In this document: positions 35,500 to 47,417 of the stretch, piece by piece
How positions within the stretch are numbered: position 1 is the stretch's first letter
How the letters are laid out: each line of letters begins with the position of its first letter
NCBI RefSeq assembly: GCF_008831285.2
Contig: NC_045141.1
Coordinates: 3,985,224-4,049,223, forward strand
Length of the DNA stretch: 64,000 nt
Source of the DNA: Nymphaea colorata
Taxonomy: Eukaryota; Streptophyta; Magnoliopsida; Nymphaeales; Nymphaeaceae
Reading direction: 5' to 3'
Program-made: the position numbers and the translations under genes
The notes under the pieces: model-generated
What the model saw: only the letters and a program-made list of their open reading frames with translations
What the model was told of the DNA's origin: nothing
The model's database searches: none

Positions 35500-35877
35500 A
35501 TTTTTTTTTTCGAAACAAACGTGATAAATTAAGTTGCCATTGAGTTAAAAATAAAAAACACTTTAAACAAAAAACGTTAAAAATGAAACAAACACGTTTT
35601 TTCAATACTTTTCCCTTTTTTCATTTTGTCACTTTTTTTAATGCCAAACATTTTTTTTTCATTTTATTTTTTATTTGTTGCAATCTACTTATCGTTTGAT
35701 GTTTGTGTTATTAGTTTTTCACTTATATTACTTTCCCCCAATTTTTAGTTTTTCAAAATTTTCAAAAAATTTTAGAGTATTTTTTTCATTTTTACCCAGT
35801 TTTTTCAAGCTCGAGGTATTATACCAAAAAAAAATCATACCATTTAAAACTCTGAGACATTATTTGTGACTGATGTT
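35500..35877. repeat. MITE-like element related to 13184-13566
   Basis: Shares TTTTTTAATGCCAAAC, TTTTATTTGTTGCAA, GATGTTTGTGTTATTAG and the terminal GAGACATTATTTGTGACT with the earlier copy, same orientation. The left end is more eroded. Confidence 0.6.
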
Positions 35878-36289
35878 TGAAACCAAGTAACTAACAAAAG
35901 AGAAATTAACAAATAATATATGGTATTTCATCTATTTAAGACAAAAATCATAACACTTATTCTTTCTTGTACAAGACAAAGTCCATAAGAAACATGACAT
36001 ACTATCACTTTGCAAAAAAAATGGGATTGATGGTACCAAACAACAAACTCAAAACACTTTTAGGCGATGCGTACTACATTGTTTGAATAGAAACCATCAA
36101 TTGTCATGCATCTCAAGTATAAAAAAATAGTAGAAAACAAAACTATGGATCTAAACAAAGAAATATTCTTAGTGCCTAACGTGCACATGTTAGTCACATG
36201 ATTTGATCTTGCAAAGATTGGTATATTACTTTTAACGTGCAGATCACAATTGACATTAAATCACACACTCCACGTTGTGAAAGCTCAGC

Positions 36290-37440
36290 TTCCAACTTAA
36301 ATAGTATATTATATGATGTATATGTTATATAGTATATTATTATAACGCATATGTTACAACATATACGTTATAACATATGTGTTATATGCTATAACATATA
36401 GCGTACAATTATATACACTTATAAGTACGTTCTATTATATTCTTGGGCGTTGTACATATGCATATATTTTATGTTATACTCTATACATAACATATAATAT
36501 TACATATAATTAGATGTCATAACGTATAATAGGTGTACATATCATACACTATATACTATAATATTTATATAGTATATGTAATATAATTGCTATATACTAT
36601 AAGTGTACATGTAACATTTGTATATGTAGAGTTACAATATATAACATATTTTATATGTTATATACATAATATATGTGCACATATATTATATATTATATAT
36701 ATAGTGTATATATACATATGTACATTATATATATAACATGTGTGCGCATATATTATGCGTGTACTGTACATATAATACATATATTATACACATATGGTAT
36801 ATGCACACATATATTATATATGTACATATACATATATGTATGAACATATTATATGTGCAGTATTATGTATGCGTACAATGTTACTATGTATATATTATGT
36901 GTATATAATACATTGCATTCTACATATATAATATATAGAACTTCTATACACATATACACTATATATAATTCATATAATGCGTTATATATATATATATATG
37001 TTACATATTATGCATTATATATGTAACACTACAACGTACTATATATATCATGTAAAAAACATATGTACACGTTATAGCTAATATGTATATATACACATAC
37101 GTTAATATATACACATATATCATATGTATGTACATATATTTGTAAACGTATATAATTATGATATAACACGTTATATCTATTACATATAATAGATATATTA
37201 TATGTACACGTGTGTATGCCTACAAGTGTATATATAATATATTGTATATATAATATAATAAATATATTATATGTACATGTGTGTATGTATAAAAGTGTAT
37301 ATATAATATATATCTGTATATAACATAATACTACAGTATGCAACTATATACATATGCATAGTATATATATATATATGTGTGTAACGTAACATATTACATG
37401 TAATACATGTTATATAACATATTATATATATAACAACATA
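36290..37440. repeat. 1.1-kb low-complexity ATATGTACATAT block
   Basis: Almost entirely alternating purine/pyrimidine A/T with scattered GTAC/CATATG, many short palindromes and no open frame of biological type. It ends in a (TC)n tract at about 37447-37464. Confidence 0.85.
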
Positions 37441-37653
37441 TGTCTCCCTCTCTCTCTCTCTCTCATTACGACTACCAAAAGTAGCACAAAAAAATAGAAA
37501 TCCCAGTATTCTCTCTAGTTTCAGAAGGGCGGTAAAGGGCCATAATGTTGCTTTTTTAATGGGCGTATTGGGGGCCGTAAGTTAATGAGCTAACATGGAA
37601 GATATTAAACCTTTTGATGGCCTCAGCTAATAAGGGCGAGAAGGAGAGGAGGA

Positions 37654-38438
37654 TTGATTGATCTTGGCTTATGGCCGGTGCTTCGAGAGGGTTCGGGAGG
37701 AGATGGCGAAGGAGGAAGGGAAGACGGTAACAGTCAAGAGCTCCGACGGCGAGGTGTTGGAGGTGGAGGAGGCGGTGGCGAAGGAATCTCAACGATCAGA
37801 CAAATGATCGAGGATGGTTGTGCTGATTCCGGCATCCCCTTGCCCAACGTTGCCAACAATATCCTGGCGAAGGTAATCGAGTACTGCAAAAAGCACGTCG
37901 ACGACAAGATCCAAGAAGAAGAGCTCAAGGCGTGGGATGCCGAGTTTGTTGAGGTGGACCAAGCGATGCTCTTCAATCTCATTCTGGTATTCTCCTCGGC
38001 CATCTCCCTCTTCTTTATTCGGTCCTCTATTTTGGGTTTAGGGTTAGGGGTTGTGATTCTTGCGATCTAACCATTCCGACAAGATTTTGCTGTCTGCATG
38101 ACCCAATGGTTGCGTAAATCGTAGTCATAAAATGACATCACTGTCGCTTCTGGAATTTCGTGTTAGAACTGATCAGACACTGCATGCAGGTCTTAAATGA
38201 GGATCTATGGCTTGTGGAAGGTCAGCAAGAGCGGATGATCAATGGGGCAAATGTTTGGAACTGGCCTGTGGCATATGATAAGCTTGGAGCAAGGTACAGA
38301 ATATGGAGAGATGCACTTGAAAGAGGCAACAAGAAGCTTCCATTCGAGAGGTCAATTCCCACTTATGTGGAAGGGATGGTGAGATTCATTCTTCACGAAG
38401 CTCTAGATAATATGGATTTTCCTGCCTTTGAAGTTTGA
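37654..38438 (+). CDS. Possible chimeric gene: SKP1 exon 1 joined to CAO-like last exon
   Basis: ATG at 37654 opens a frame of exactly 111 codons to 37986, which is out of SKP1 frame at first and in SKP1 frame from [10 protein letters not shown] onward. Donor CTG|GTATTC follows. Acceptor GCATGCAG ends at 38189, and 38190-38438 (83 codons with stop) is a CAO-like terminal exon in matching phase 0. Joined, this would encode 193 residues: a novel glycine/arginine-rich start, most of the SKP1 BTB-like fold and an oxygenase tail. The reading frame and splice signals are visible; transcription and translation are not. It may equally be two adjacent gene fragments. Confidence 0.35.
37703..37986 (+). 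pseudogene. SKP1-like exon 1 with a one-base deletion
   Basis: SKP1 is the SCF ubiquitin-ligase adaptor that joins cullin to F-box proteins. The ATG at 37703 starts [20 protein letters not shown] and continues to about AKESQ. The family then reads [10 protein letters not shown], but here CTCAACGATCAG (about 37788-37799) lacks one A, shifting the frame. Beyond it the match resumes ([40 protein letters not shown]) in the next frame and ends at a donor where plant SKP1 genes split. The second exon with the F-box-binding C-terminus is absent. Could also be an assembly error of one base. Confidence 0.8.
38190..38438 (+). pseudogene. Orphan C-terminal exon, probably chlorophyllide a oxygenase
   Basis: After acceptor TGCATGCAG the frame gives [20 protein letters not shown] and [20 protein letters not shown], ending at TGA 38436-38438. 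The NEDL.LV.GQQ.R...G...W..PV.YDKLG.RYR.WR pattern is, to my recollection, the C-terminal region of chlorophyllide a oxygenase, the plastid Rieske enzyme that makes chlorophyll b. No Rieske or mononuclear-iron exons lie upstream; the preceding exon is SKP1-derived. The family assignment is from memory and should be tested by alignment. Confidence 0.5.
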
Positions 38439-39210
38439 TTCACAGGAGTCCATAATTCAATTCCTGGAAGTGCAGAATCAACATTTCTTTCTGTCAAAGG
38501 AAATTGTATATGGGTTAAGGCTTGCAAGCAATTTGCGTCTTAATCGTCTAGAGTATTTTCATGTACAGTGCCTATGCTGATTTTTCTTCTTTTTCACCAT
38601 TTTATGACCCCATCTGAAGGTTCAACGACGCATATTCCCGTTTAAGTGACTGTTCAAATATTTGGCATTATCATGTCGATGGTTAAATTTGATAGTACAA
38701 AGGAAAATTATTTTTGATTCACCTCCTTATACTCAATTGTTGCCATTGAAACTGATTAAATTCTGTATTTTTTCTTCTCTTTCCTTTTATTTTCATTTTT
38801 CTTTATTTGTGGCTCTGAAATCAAGGACAATTGCAGTGGAAAGCATCTCTTCCAAGGAAGGCAACCTTAACTTGAAGATATCTGTCCCACAAGGTTATCA
38901 TTTCTAGAAGGTTTGATGCCGAAAGGACTTCTCCTATGCCTTGATTATACTTTTGCCTGTCCCTTTTTAACCTATATTCAGGGATCATATAGTTATAATG
39001 TAATAATATATACGAGATTATATATTATTATGTATATACTGCATATATACTAGTTCAAAATATACATACATATTGTAATTATATATGTAACAAATATATA
39101 ATACATATATGTACCATATATATTCATACGTATAACATTATTTTGCCTTCTTTGCTTAATCTTTACTCTTTTTACTTTGTTAAAATAAGAGTTTGATAGC
39201 CTGGAATCTG
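38439..39210. other. Intergenic; no gene recognised
   Basis: May contain the 3' UTR of the CAO-like exon. An ATATA-rich patch lies at about 38995-39130. The homology of the PRP4 duplication begins at about 39211. Confidence 0.4.
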
Positions 39211-39590
39211 GATTTATTAAAAATTGCTTGTTGCAGTTCTTCATGAGAATTCTTAGCTACGTGATGCATTGTCTTCCTTAAGTCAAAGAAAAAAGGAAAA
39301 TTAACTATATATTTTTTGTCCTCAATTGTTCAGTGCTTCTGTTTCTTTTTCAGGTGAATGAGGCCAAAAATGTGCTGAAGCTTTGTGATTTTGGTAATGC
39401 TATGCTTGTTGGGAAGAATGAGATTACACCATAGTTGTATCTCTGTTCAGTAAGTCCTCCGTTTGGTTCTGTTCAAGTATGGTTGTATCTCTATTCATTA
39501 GTTGTTTTCACTGCAACTTTGAAAATCTGTTGCGTGTGCAAATTCAGGTACTTCTTTGTGTGATGTGTATGCTTCCGAATCGTGATGTGA

Positions 39591-39920
<330 letters not shown>

Positions 39921-40837
39921 TGAATTTCCATGCCACTGAGGAAGATCCTGTTACAAAGAAGGTGATCATTTTTTCATTATCATGTACTTCAGGTTAATTT
40001 ATCTATAGCATGGTGAAAGTACACCTTGTTTGTGTTATATATTTATATATATATATCATTGTTCAGTAACAAGTGGCTGGGTATGGCCATTATGTCCTTT
40101 ATACCTGCATCTTAATTGACTCCACAAGGACGATGCAGGGAGTTCTTTCCTTGGTCAGCAATACCATAATAAAGCAAGCCAAGTAGAGATGTGCACCGAA
40201 AGGATGTAAGTGAACAATGCTAATCAGCTAGTTTGTAACAAATGTACGTAAGGTAACTAATTAGCTAATGACAAAGTGACTATAGTTGTTGAAAGGGCAC
40301 TCTTATGGGTTTAAGATAGAAAACATCGATTTCAAGATCTGAGTGTGGGAGATTGACTTGCAGTTGAAGAAAGAGATTCCTGATTTCTTTCACAAAATGT
40401 ATAAAATCTATCACTTTTACTGTAGATTTCTGTTGTTCTGTAAAGATTACTGTAGATTTAGTGTTTTGTGAAGATATGGCATCAAATTTCAAACAATCCT
40501 GCATGACAATGGTCACAAAGGTGAGGAAAATGATTGGTAGAAAATCATGTGCAAGTGTTATAATTAGATGATGGACAATAAATAGATGATATTTTATTGT
40601 TTTCATTTTTTATTTGCTTAAATAATTTCATCTTGTCTTGCTTAGAACTTTAAAGTTTTTTCTTAATGTGTTATTACTTGTAACATTATGAGCATGTTAT
40701 GTTAATTGATGTTTATTCCCATAAGTCTATATTTATGTGGAACATGTTTTTAATGGAAAACATTTTTTTCTTTATCTTTTTTGTTTTTTTAATTTATTTT
40801 GAACTTTTAACATTAAATTGAATTTCCGGTACTTTTC

Positions 40838-41703
40838 ACCTCTTCTTTTTTTGGTTGCAGTTGAAGAACCACCTGTATGCATAATGTTTTTCCCTTTAGC
40901 TGTTCCCAAACTGACACCAACATGTTCTTCTTCAAGCTCAACGTCGTCACCTTCACTTTCTTCCTCTGCATGTGGGTCCCCATATCCTTCCTCTGCATCT
41001 TGCATTTCTTTTTCAATCCTATTTGCTTTCACTGCATTAAGAAGCTCCATACACTGGTGCTTTACATACGCTGGCAATGGATTCTCTTGGGAGCCATTGC
41101 AAGCAGCCACATCACTGTGTGTACCAGCTATATGGTTTTTAAAGCGAGAGATCCCTCCTGATATGATTTGCTTACAATAATTGTACTTAACTCTTAACCT
41201 ATCTTTAGGATTCACCCTTGTGCACCACTGCCATGCAGGATCCGACATTATAGCTTCACAAAACAAGTAAAAACATACAAATAAATGCAGGAAATAAGAG
41301 AAATGAATGATTCAACGGCAAAAATGAGTTATTTCTTACCTTCTTGGTGTTAGAAACCAAAAAACCCTCTTTCTTCAAGCTTCCCACCATCCCGAGACTC
41401 CCCACAACAAGAAATAAAGCGACTTCACCGGCAAATCTTAATGCAAATGGAGAAAATCTCTCCCTCCCACGTCTCTAGCAGCGTTGAGAAACAAGAAAAG
41501 AGAGAGAGAGGAGTGTCCGTTTCAAAATAAGACGCAAAAATAAACCCGTATTGTACAATACAGAGGTGTATTGCCCGTATCGTACGATACGGTGCGATAC
41601 GCACGCGTATCGTGTGTAATACTCGTACCGTATCGTTTATTTGATACGGACGATACGTATCGTACGATACGCATCCGTATCATACAATACATATAACATT
41701 GGT
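40838..41703 (-). mobile_element. hAT transposon 5' fragment with BED zinc finger
   Basis: Minus strand: the 5' end CCAATGTTATATG at 41703 leads into subterminal GATACG/CGTATC repeats (41540-41700), then a coding exon from 41266 giving SDPAWQWC, KYNYCKQIISGGISRFKNHI and GTHSDVAAC, the BED-type zinc finger (C..C...H....H) at the N-terminus of plant hAT transposases. An acidic stretch (AEEESEGDDVELEEEH) and TKKRRGEKYR follow. At about 40838 it meets ordinary P1 sequence, so the ORF end at 40772 is chimeric. The transposase core and dimerisation domain are missing here. Confidence 0.72.
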
Positions 41704-42079
41704 TGTCATACGTTATGGTATGGCGTATTTGTTGGTCCCATCAATACGGGTACATTGGTTTTAGTCATTCAACTTGAATTCGCTTGGACCAGCTAGTCGT
41801 TTTGTGGTCTTAAACAACACGTACTTGACTTCTAAATTGACAAATAAAGACCGAAAAAATGGTTAATTGGTGTGATTGGTGAGGACTGCTCAACTTAGTC
41901 GGTCAAGTGGTCCATAGATTATGCTCCAGCCAACTTGATAGTCATGGACCTGTCAACTGATCATTGGCCAGAACGATAAGCATCTATTTGTCCAATTGGT
42001 TGCTAGGTTCCCGATGACCCAACAATTTGTAAGTGCTATGAGATGTAGTTATGTTATGGAAATGTGGTGTCCTATGATG

Positions 42080-42400
42080 TGAGAGTTTCTCAATTTTTTT
42101 CTTAAGAAATTGCTCCCAACAATATTAAAATGTGTCTTGTCTCTAAAACAAAATGTTGCATCTGCATGAGGTAAAGAAAGTGCTGAGTGTTATCCATATC
42201 GGACAATACGTATCATATAGGTTTGAGAAACCTATGCGATACGCATACAACACATGATATGCCTGTGGATCATAGCTGTATCGTCCGTATCATGCGATAC
42301 AAAGGCTGTACTGTACGATGTGGCTGATACAGATACGGGGACAAAACGGAAAAAAAAACATTGTTTTTTGTGCTTCTTTTTAAAATCGGACATCCCTTCC
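42080..42400. repeat. GATACG-rich dispersed repeat, copy in P1
   Basis: CGTATC/GATACG-rich element with an internal hairpin at 42210-42242 (arms ATAGGTTT / AAACCTAT). Further copies at 55468-55805 and 58330-58665. Probably a non-autonomous hAT relative of the 40838 fragment. Confidence 0.65.
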
Positions 42401-43325
42401 ACTTTCTAAACATCTCTAAGAGCTGTGGGAGGGGAGGTTTTACTAGTTTTCTAAAAAAATCAACATATGTTGGTGAACAAATTCCATTTGAAGGCATTGA
42501 AAATTAAAATTTTAAAAAATTAACAAACAAAATGAGGATGAATACGAAGATTATGATGATCATCATTGATGGATGATAATAATGATATTTGCTGCCATCA
42601 ATGTTAAGTATATCTCAATGTTTCATTAGCATAAGGTTGTTATTAAATTTTTTCCGGTAGTTCTATTCATATTTTTTTAATCCTCAATGTATTCTGAGCT
42701 GTTGATACTTGGAAAATCAACTTTTTTTGTCTTCCCTTAAAAATTCTCGTTGGCTATTGCGATAATCATGAAATATGATATGGATTTATTTATCTACATC
42801 CATGCAACATATTTGCATGCCCACACTAGGAAAGCAAAAGTGCTTACAATTTCATTGTTAGTGAAGGCTGTTAAGCGACTGCTTGTGAATATTAAGGCAA
42901 AGGATTTTAGTAGTCTTATTTCAAGCTATACTGGTGAGGATCCCAAGATGCTGGCCAATTTCAAAGATCTGCTTGATAGAATTTTTGTGCTCGATCCAGA
43001 GAAAAGATTGACAGTATCTCAAGCACTGAGTCATCCATTCATTACGGGCAAGTGAATAAGGATGCTGATATTTCTGATCCAGAACTGCTGTTGAGTTAGC
43101 TATGCATTTGAATCTTTTATTCAGCCATCTGATCATTGGGCATTTGCTTGTCTCTATCTTTGTCACATGGACCAAGTGCAAGCAATGCAGACTTCTTGCT
43201 GATCGTGAGCTTAACACAGCCACTCTGGAGAGCTCTCTTACTTGGAGAGTCCTTTCAGTCGAATATATTCTATTTCTATTGTAAGATAACTCGTCAAAGG
43301 CGTTTCATCTCTTGTAAATCATTTT

Positions 43326-45297
43326 TTATGATGAGCTCTATGAATATGTGTACACTTCTTTTCACCCCATTCTTTGAAATCCTCTTGAGCCTCAGCTTCT
43401 TATTACGAAAAGATGAGTTTTAAACGTTCTATGTATATATCATGATAATTCATATTCAATTCAGAAGTCGGACCTGGATATTCTAAGTGCTCCTTAGAAA
43501 AGTATATTTATTAGCCTTTTTGTTTTGTCGCATTTTGTACGGATCGCAGTTCTAACAAAAATATACAAGAGTAAAATTGTTAGCTGCTTATGCGCTTGAT
43601 TGGGCTGGTATTTTTTTGTGTTGGTGTGTCTTTAAATGGAAGATTACTGTATTTTTCATTCCCCAGATAGAACTCTTTTTTTTTTTTTTTTAAGTAGTTC
43701 TTTGGTAGTCCTGGAGGTGCTAATTCTGTCTTTCATTCAGGGCTTATGGCAGTTCTCTGAGGCAAATATAACAATGGTTTTGATGGTTGAAGACAGCAGA
43801 AAAAAGGTACCCTAGTTTGTTTGCTGGGTAGCTCAATAGTCAAAACTTTTAGTCATATGCCCTAGCCAGATGATTGTAGTGTCTTTCCAAGTGGTTGGTC
43901 TATCATTTGTAATGGAGCACTTTTGGGCTGTTAAAAAATGTGCATCTTAGAAGCATAGCTTCAGAGTATTCATTGCTCCCATGTTTGTGTCTCCAGAAGG
44001 TTTCAACATCTGCTGATTAATGCGTGATCTGTGCAATGAATAGGAGATAATTAACTTTGTCTCCATAATTCTGCCTTTCTATAACACTGCTCCCTAAGCT
44101 GACATTCTTTTGGTGGTTCGGGAGGCTATCTGGCTTGAAGCACCAATTATTTGGTGAATAGTTAACCACTCTGTTCTTTTATTCTGCTAATGATGTTCCA
44201 TAGCTTTTACAATACGAGTTAAATGTAATTTCGTTAAGAAGATATCATAGAGGTCTGTTTATTTTTTTTGCAAAATTTCCTCTAACATGATTCACTGCCT
44301 TTTTAGGGTAGGGCAGATGATTTCTGGTGTCTTTTATGCACGGTAAGTATTCAAACTTCGGCTTGCTGGTTAAATATTCTTTTCCTTTGTGAGAATATCC
44401 TTGTCCTGATTCATTCCTTTTTGCTGCATTAGGTTGAGTTCTCTGTTTATTCTACACTTTACATTTGTATACTGCCGTCATTGACTATAAATCATGTTAG
44501 TACCTTTTATTATTTGACCTTATACTCTTATAGTTTCTTTTAGTGTTAGTTCTTGGTTTCTTTCATTTCTTGCTTTCTTGTTACATTTTCTTGGTAGTTT
44601 ATCAAAATTTATAGTGACTTTTCAAATCAAGGTAGATATTGGCCTTAGCCTTGTGATGACGTTTAAATATACTCTCATTTTGGTATTTGCCTATTACCTG
44701 TTGTTGATGTGTTTTGGTCTATTTCAATTGCTACTTATATGGGTTATAATTCCAAGTTCATGTTTGGTTAATCTGTTTTATTACTTAGAGATGTTTTATT
44801 ACTTAGAGATCTGCATGTGTGAGAATTACTCTGCATGTGTGAGAATTACTCTCCATCTGCAACCAATGAACATTGCGCTAATCTAGGTGTTTTGCTTTAG
44901 TAATTTGTCCATGATTTTTGCTAGGGTTGTACAATGTGCACAGCTGCTCACTTATATTGCTGTCAGATGAAGTATGCCTATCTTTAGTGCTGTTGTTTAT
45001 TAATAATTCTATGCATTGGATTCTGTTAGAGTCCCATGCTACTTTGTGGTTTTATCATCATTCTAAATACTTAGTGCAGCGCATAAGTAGCAATTTCATA
45101 GACTATGATAAACATTTACTGCAATGAATGATCCCAATGCAAGGTTCATCACTCCAAGGCATCCCTCACTGTGCGGATGGCTTAGCAGGGCATGCTTTAA
45201 GAGGAAACCTTTTTTTTTTTTCATCTTTTCAAATTTTTGATGGTCTGAGAGTCGGTTAGTTCCACCTCCAAAAACATGATGCACGGGAATCCTCAAC
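43326..45297. other. Intergenic; no gene recognised
   Basis: T-rich DNA. Splice-like borders at about 43738-43805 and 44307-44341 enclose short open pieces I cannot assign. Two adjacent short tandem duplications lie at 44774-44850. Confidence 0.4.
44774..44850. repeat. Two abutting tandem duplications (18 bp x2, then 20 bp x2)
   Basis: TGTTTTATTACTTAGAGA at 44774 and 44792, then CTGCATGTGTGAGAATTACT at 44811 and 44831, all copies exact. Confidence 0.9.
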
Positions 45298-46560
45298 CCA
45301 ATGTTGTAAAACGCGTATCGTAAGTCGTATCGGTCGGACTTTAAGATACGCCGTATCGTAACCGTATCGTAAATTTTTTTAAAAAATTATTAATAAAGCA
45401 GAAAAAATTTAAAAAATTCAGAAAATTCATAAAAAAATCAGAAAAAATTAAAAATAATAAATTGTTCATAGAAAACATGTTTGAGATAATGATAGACTTA
45501 TTATTGCTATAAACTTACGCGTTCATCATTCATAAACATCAAAATTCATAACAATAAATAATACAATATCATTCAACAAAGCATAAGGTCATAAGCCATA
45601 AAGTGATAAAGTCATAAAACATTCAATCAAGTGTTCAACAACCATAGATTCATAACTCTTAAGTTTTTGTTACATATAAAATGAAAGCACTCTTGACTTG
45701 ACTCTCATTCATGATTCATCATTCATAATTTTTTTCATCTTCATCTTCTTCTTCTTCTTCATCGTCAAGAATTGGAAGATCTTCACCAACATATTCAGCA
45801 CCAGCACCAGCAGTAGCAGACTCTCCTTCATCAACAAAGCCTTCTGTTGCTTCAGCTTCAAGGTTGAAGCATTCAAGATCTTCATCATCAAATATTGTAG
45901 CTGGTTCTTCTTCAATCCATGGCTCTAGATCGTCAAAATTTTTCAAGCTGATAGGATCGAACTGAGATGTGTGCTTCCTTGCTAATGATTTTTCTAATTC
46001 TCTACATTAAATAAGAGAAAATTTGTTAGTATATAATTTCATATAAATATATTGTACAAAAAATGTAAACATTAATTAAGTTATATGCTTATATTACCTT
46101 TGTTTCAACCTCATATTATATCGAACAAAGACAAGGTCATTCAACCTTTTATGTTCGAGCCTATTCCTTTTTTTGCTATGGATATATTGGAACACACTCC
46201 AGTTCCTTTCGCATCCACTAGCACTGCATGTCTGGCTGAGAACTTTGACTGCAAAACGTGCTATGTTTGGACAATCAAACCCATACCTATTCCACCACAA
46301 ATCTAAACAAAAATATAACAAATCAATGTGAAAGTTTTAAAAGAATCAAATGTAACAAATGCAAAGTAAATTAAAAATTTCTATGTACTTACCTGGACGC
46401 ATCGTTGTCCTGGCTCAAACGGTGGCAGGTAGCCCCATGTTCCGAAAACAACTATCATATAGATCCAACTCATTGTGCACAACATCTTGTTCTGTAGAAT
46501 CTTCCACTAACACATTAATACAATCTAACAAACCATGCATGACTTCTCTACATTGTCAAA
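45298..46560 (-). mobile_element. hAT transposon 3' half with dimerisation domain
   Basis: Minus strand, three coding pieces. About 46550-46390: REVMHGLLDCINVLVEDSTE, one in-frame TGA, donor GTAAGT. 46321-46097: WWNRYGFDCPNIARFAVKVL, SQTCSASGCERNWSVF and KKRNRLEHKRLNDLVFVRYN, the hAT C-terminal dimerisation domain. 46003-45719: DPISLKNFDDLEPWI and an acidic tail. The 3' end is CAATGTTGTAAAACGCG at 45298 with adjacent GTATCG repeats, the same end type as the fragment at 41703. N-terminal zinc finger and catalytic core are not here; upstream it meets a T-rich insert at about 46560. Defective. Confidence 0.75.
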
Positions 46561-46960
46561 AAAAACGCCGTTTTTTTTTAAAAAACACATATTTAACGCC
46601 AAAAACAGTTCTGCCGTATAATACCCGTACTATTCCCTTTTTAAAAAAAAAAACGTCAAAAAACAAAAAACGCGTATAATACCCGTTTAATATCCGTATT
46701 ATACGTTATTTTCTCGTTTTTTGCCGTTATTTTCCCGTTTTTTGCCTTTTTTATTAATTATTATTTTTTATAATTTTTAAGATGTATTAAATGTTTGATT
46801 TTTAAAAAAAATTTGCCGAACTTTTCCCGTTTTATTCCCGATATATAAAACTTTGTCGTATTATACCCGTTTTTTTCCTCGCCGTTTAATACCCGTCCCC
46901 GTTCGGATGAGTACCCTCGCCTGCAAAGAGTTTCTTCAAACAAGCCACCCGTATCGTCCC
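46561..46960. repeat. T-rich repeat with CGTATTATACCCG motifs
   Basis: Repeated CCCGT, GTATTATACCCG and AAAACGCC motifs in homopolymer-rich DNA. It resembles the interior of the MITE-like elements at 13.2 and 35.5 kb but with no clear ends. Confidence 0.4.
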
Positions 46961-47417
46961 AATGGGTTCCTCCGTCTTCCCAGCGCCAACCTGGCAAATG
47001 GGCATTATCGCCTCCTTGCTCATTGGGTGTACATGGCAAAAGGCGCAGTGAATTAAAGAAAATATCATCTGGGTCTTCTTCACCCAGACATATCATTTTG
47101 TATGATAAGGGTCGTACAATACAGAGAATACCGCAGCTACGAGTTCTATTTTCTGATCAAGTTGCTTTCAATAGTCACTAGAGTTCATTATTGATCGGCA
47201 TGTAAAGAGAGAGAGAGTCCCGTCCCTGCCCTGTATATGAGGTGCATGCAGCATCAGACCCCTTTTGCCCATTTCATGGTTTCATTCATCGAAACCTCAA
47301 ATTTTCCCTTCTGTATTATTATCACCATCATTATTACTACATTTGAAGATGCCCGCACAAAGGGCAAATTTTTCTTCTTTCTTTTCCTTTTGCGTTTTTT
47401 GACAGACAATACCTACA

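Noticed and set aside
36290-37440. CRISPR-like or satellite array
   Set aside because: No fixed unit or spacer structure; it is degenerate alternating A/T DNA in a plant genome.
46761-47096. 111-codon minus-strand frame just downstream of MRS2
   Set aside because: Half of it lies in T-rich repeat DNA, it lacks a recognisable domain, and the MRS2 stop at 47418 already ends the gene.
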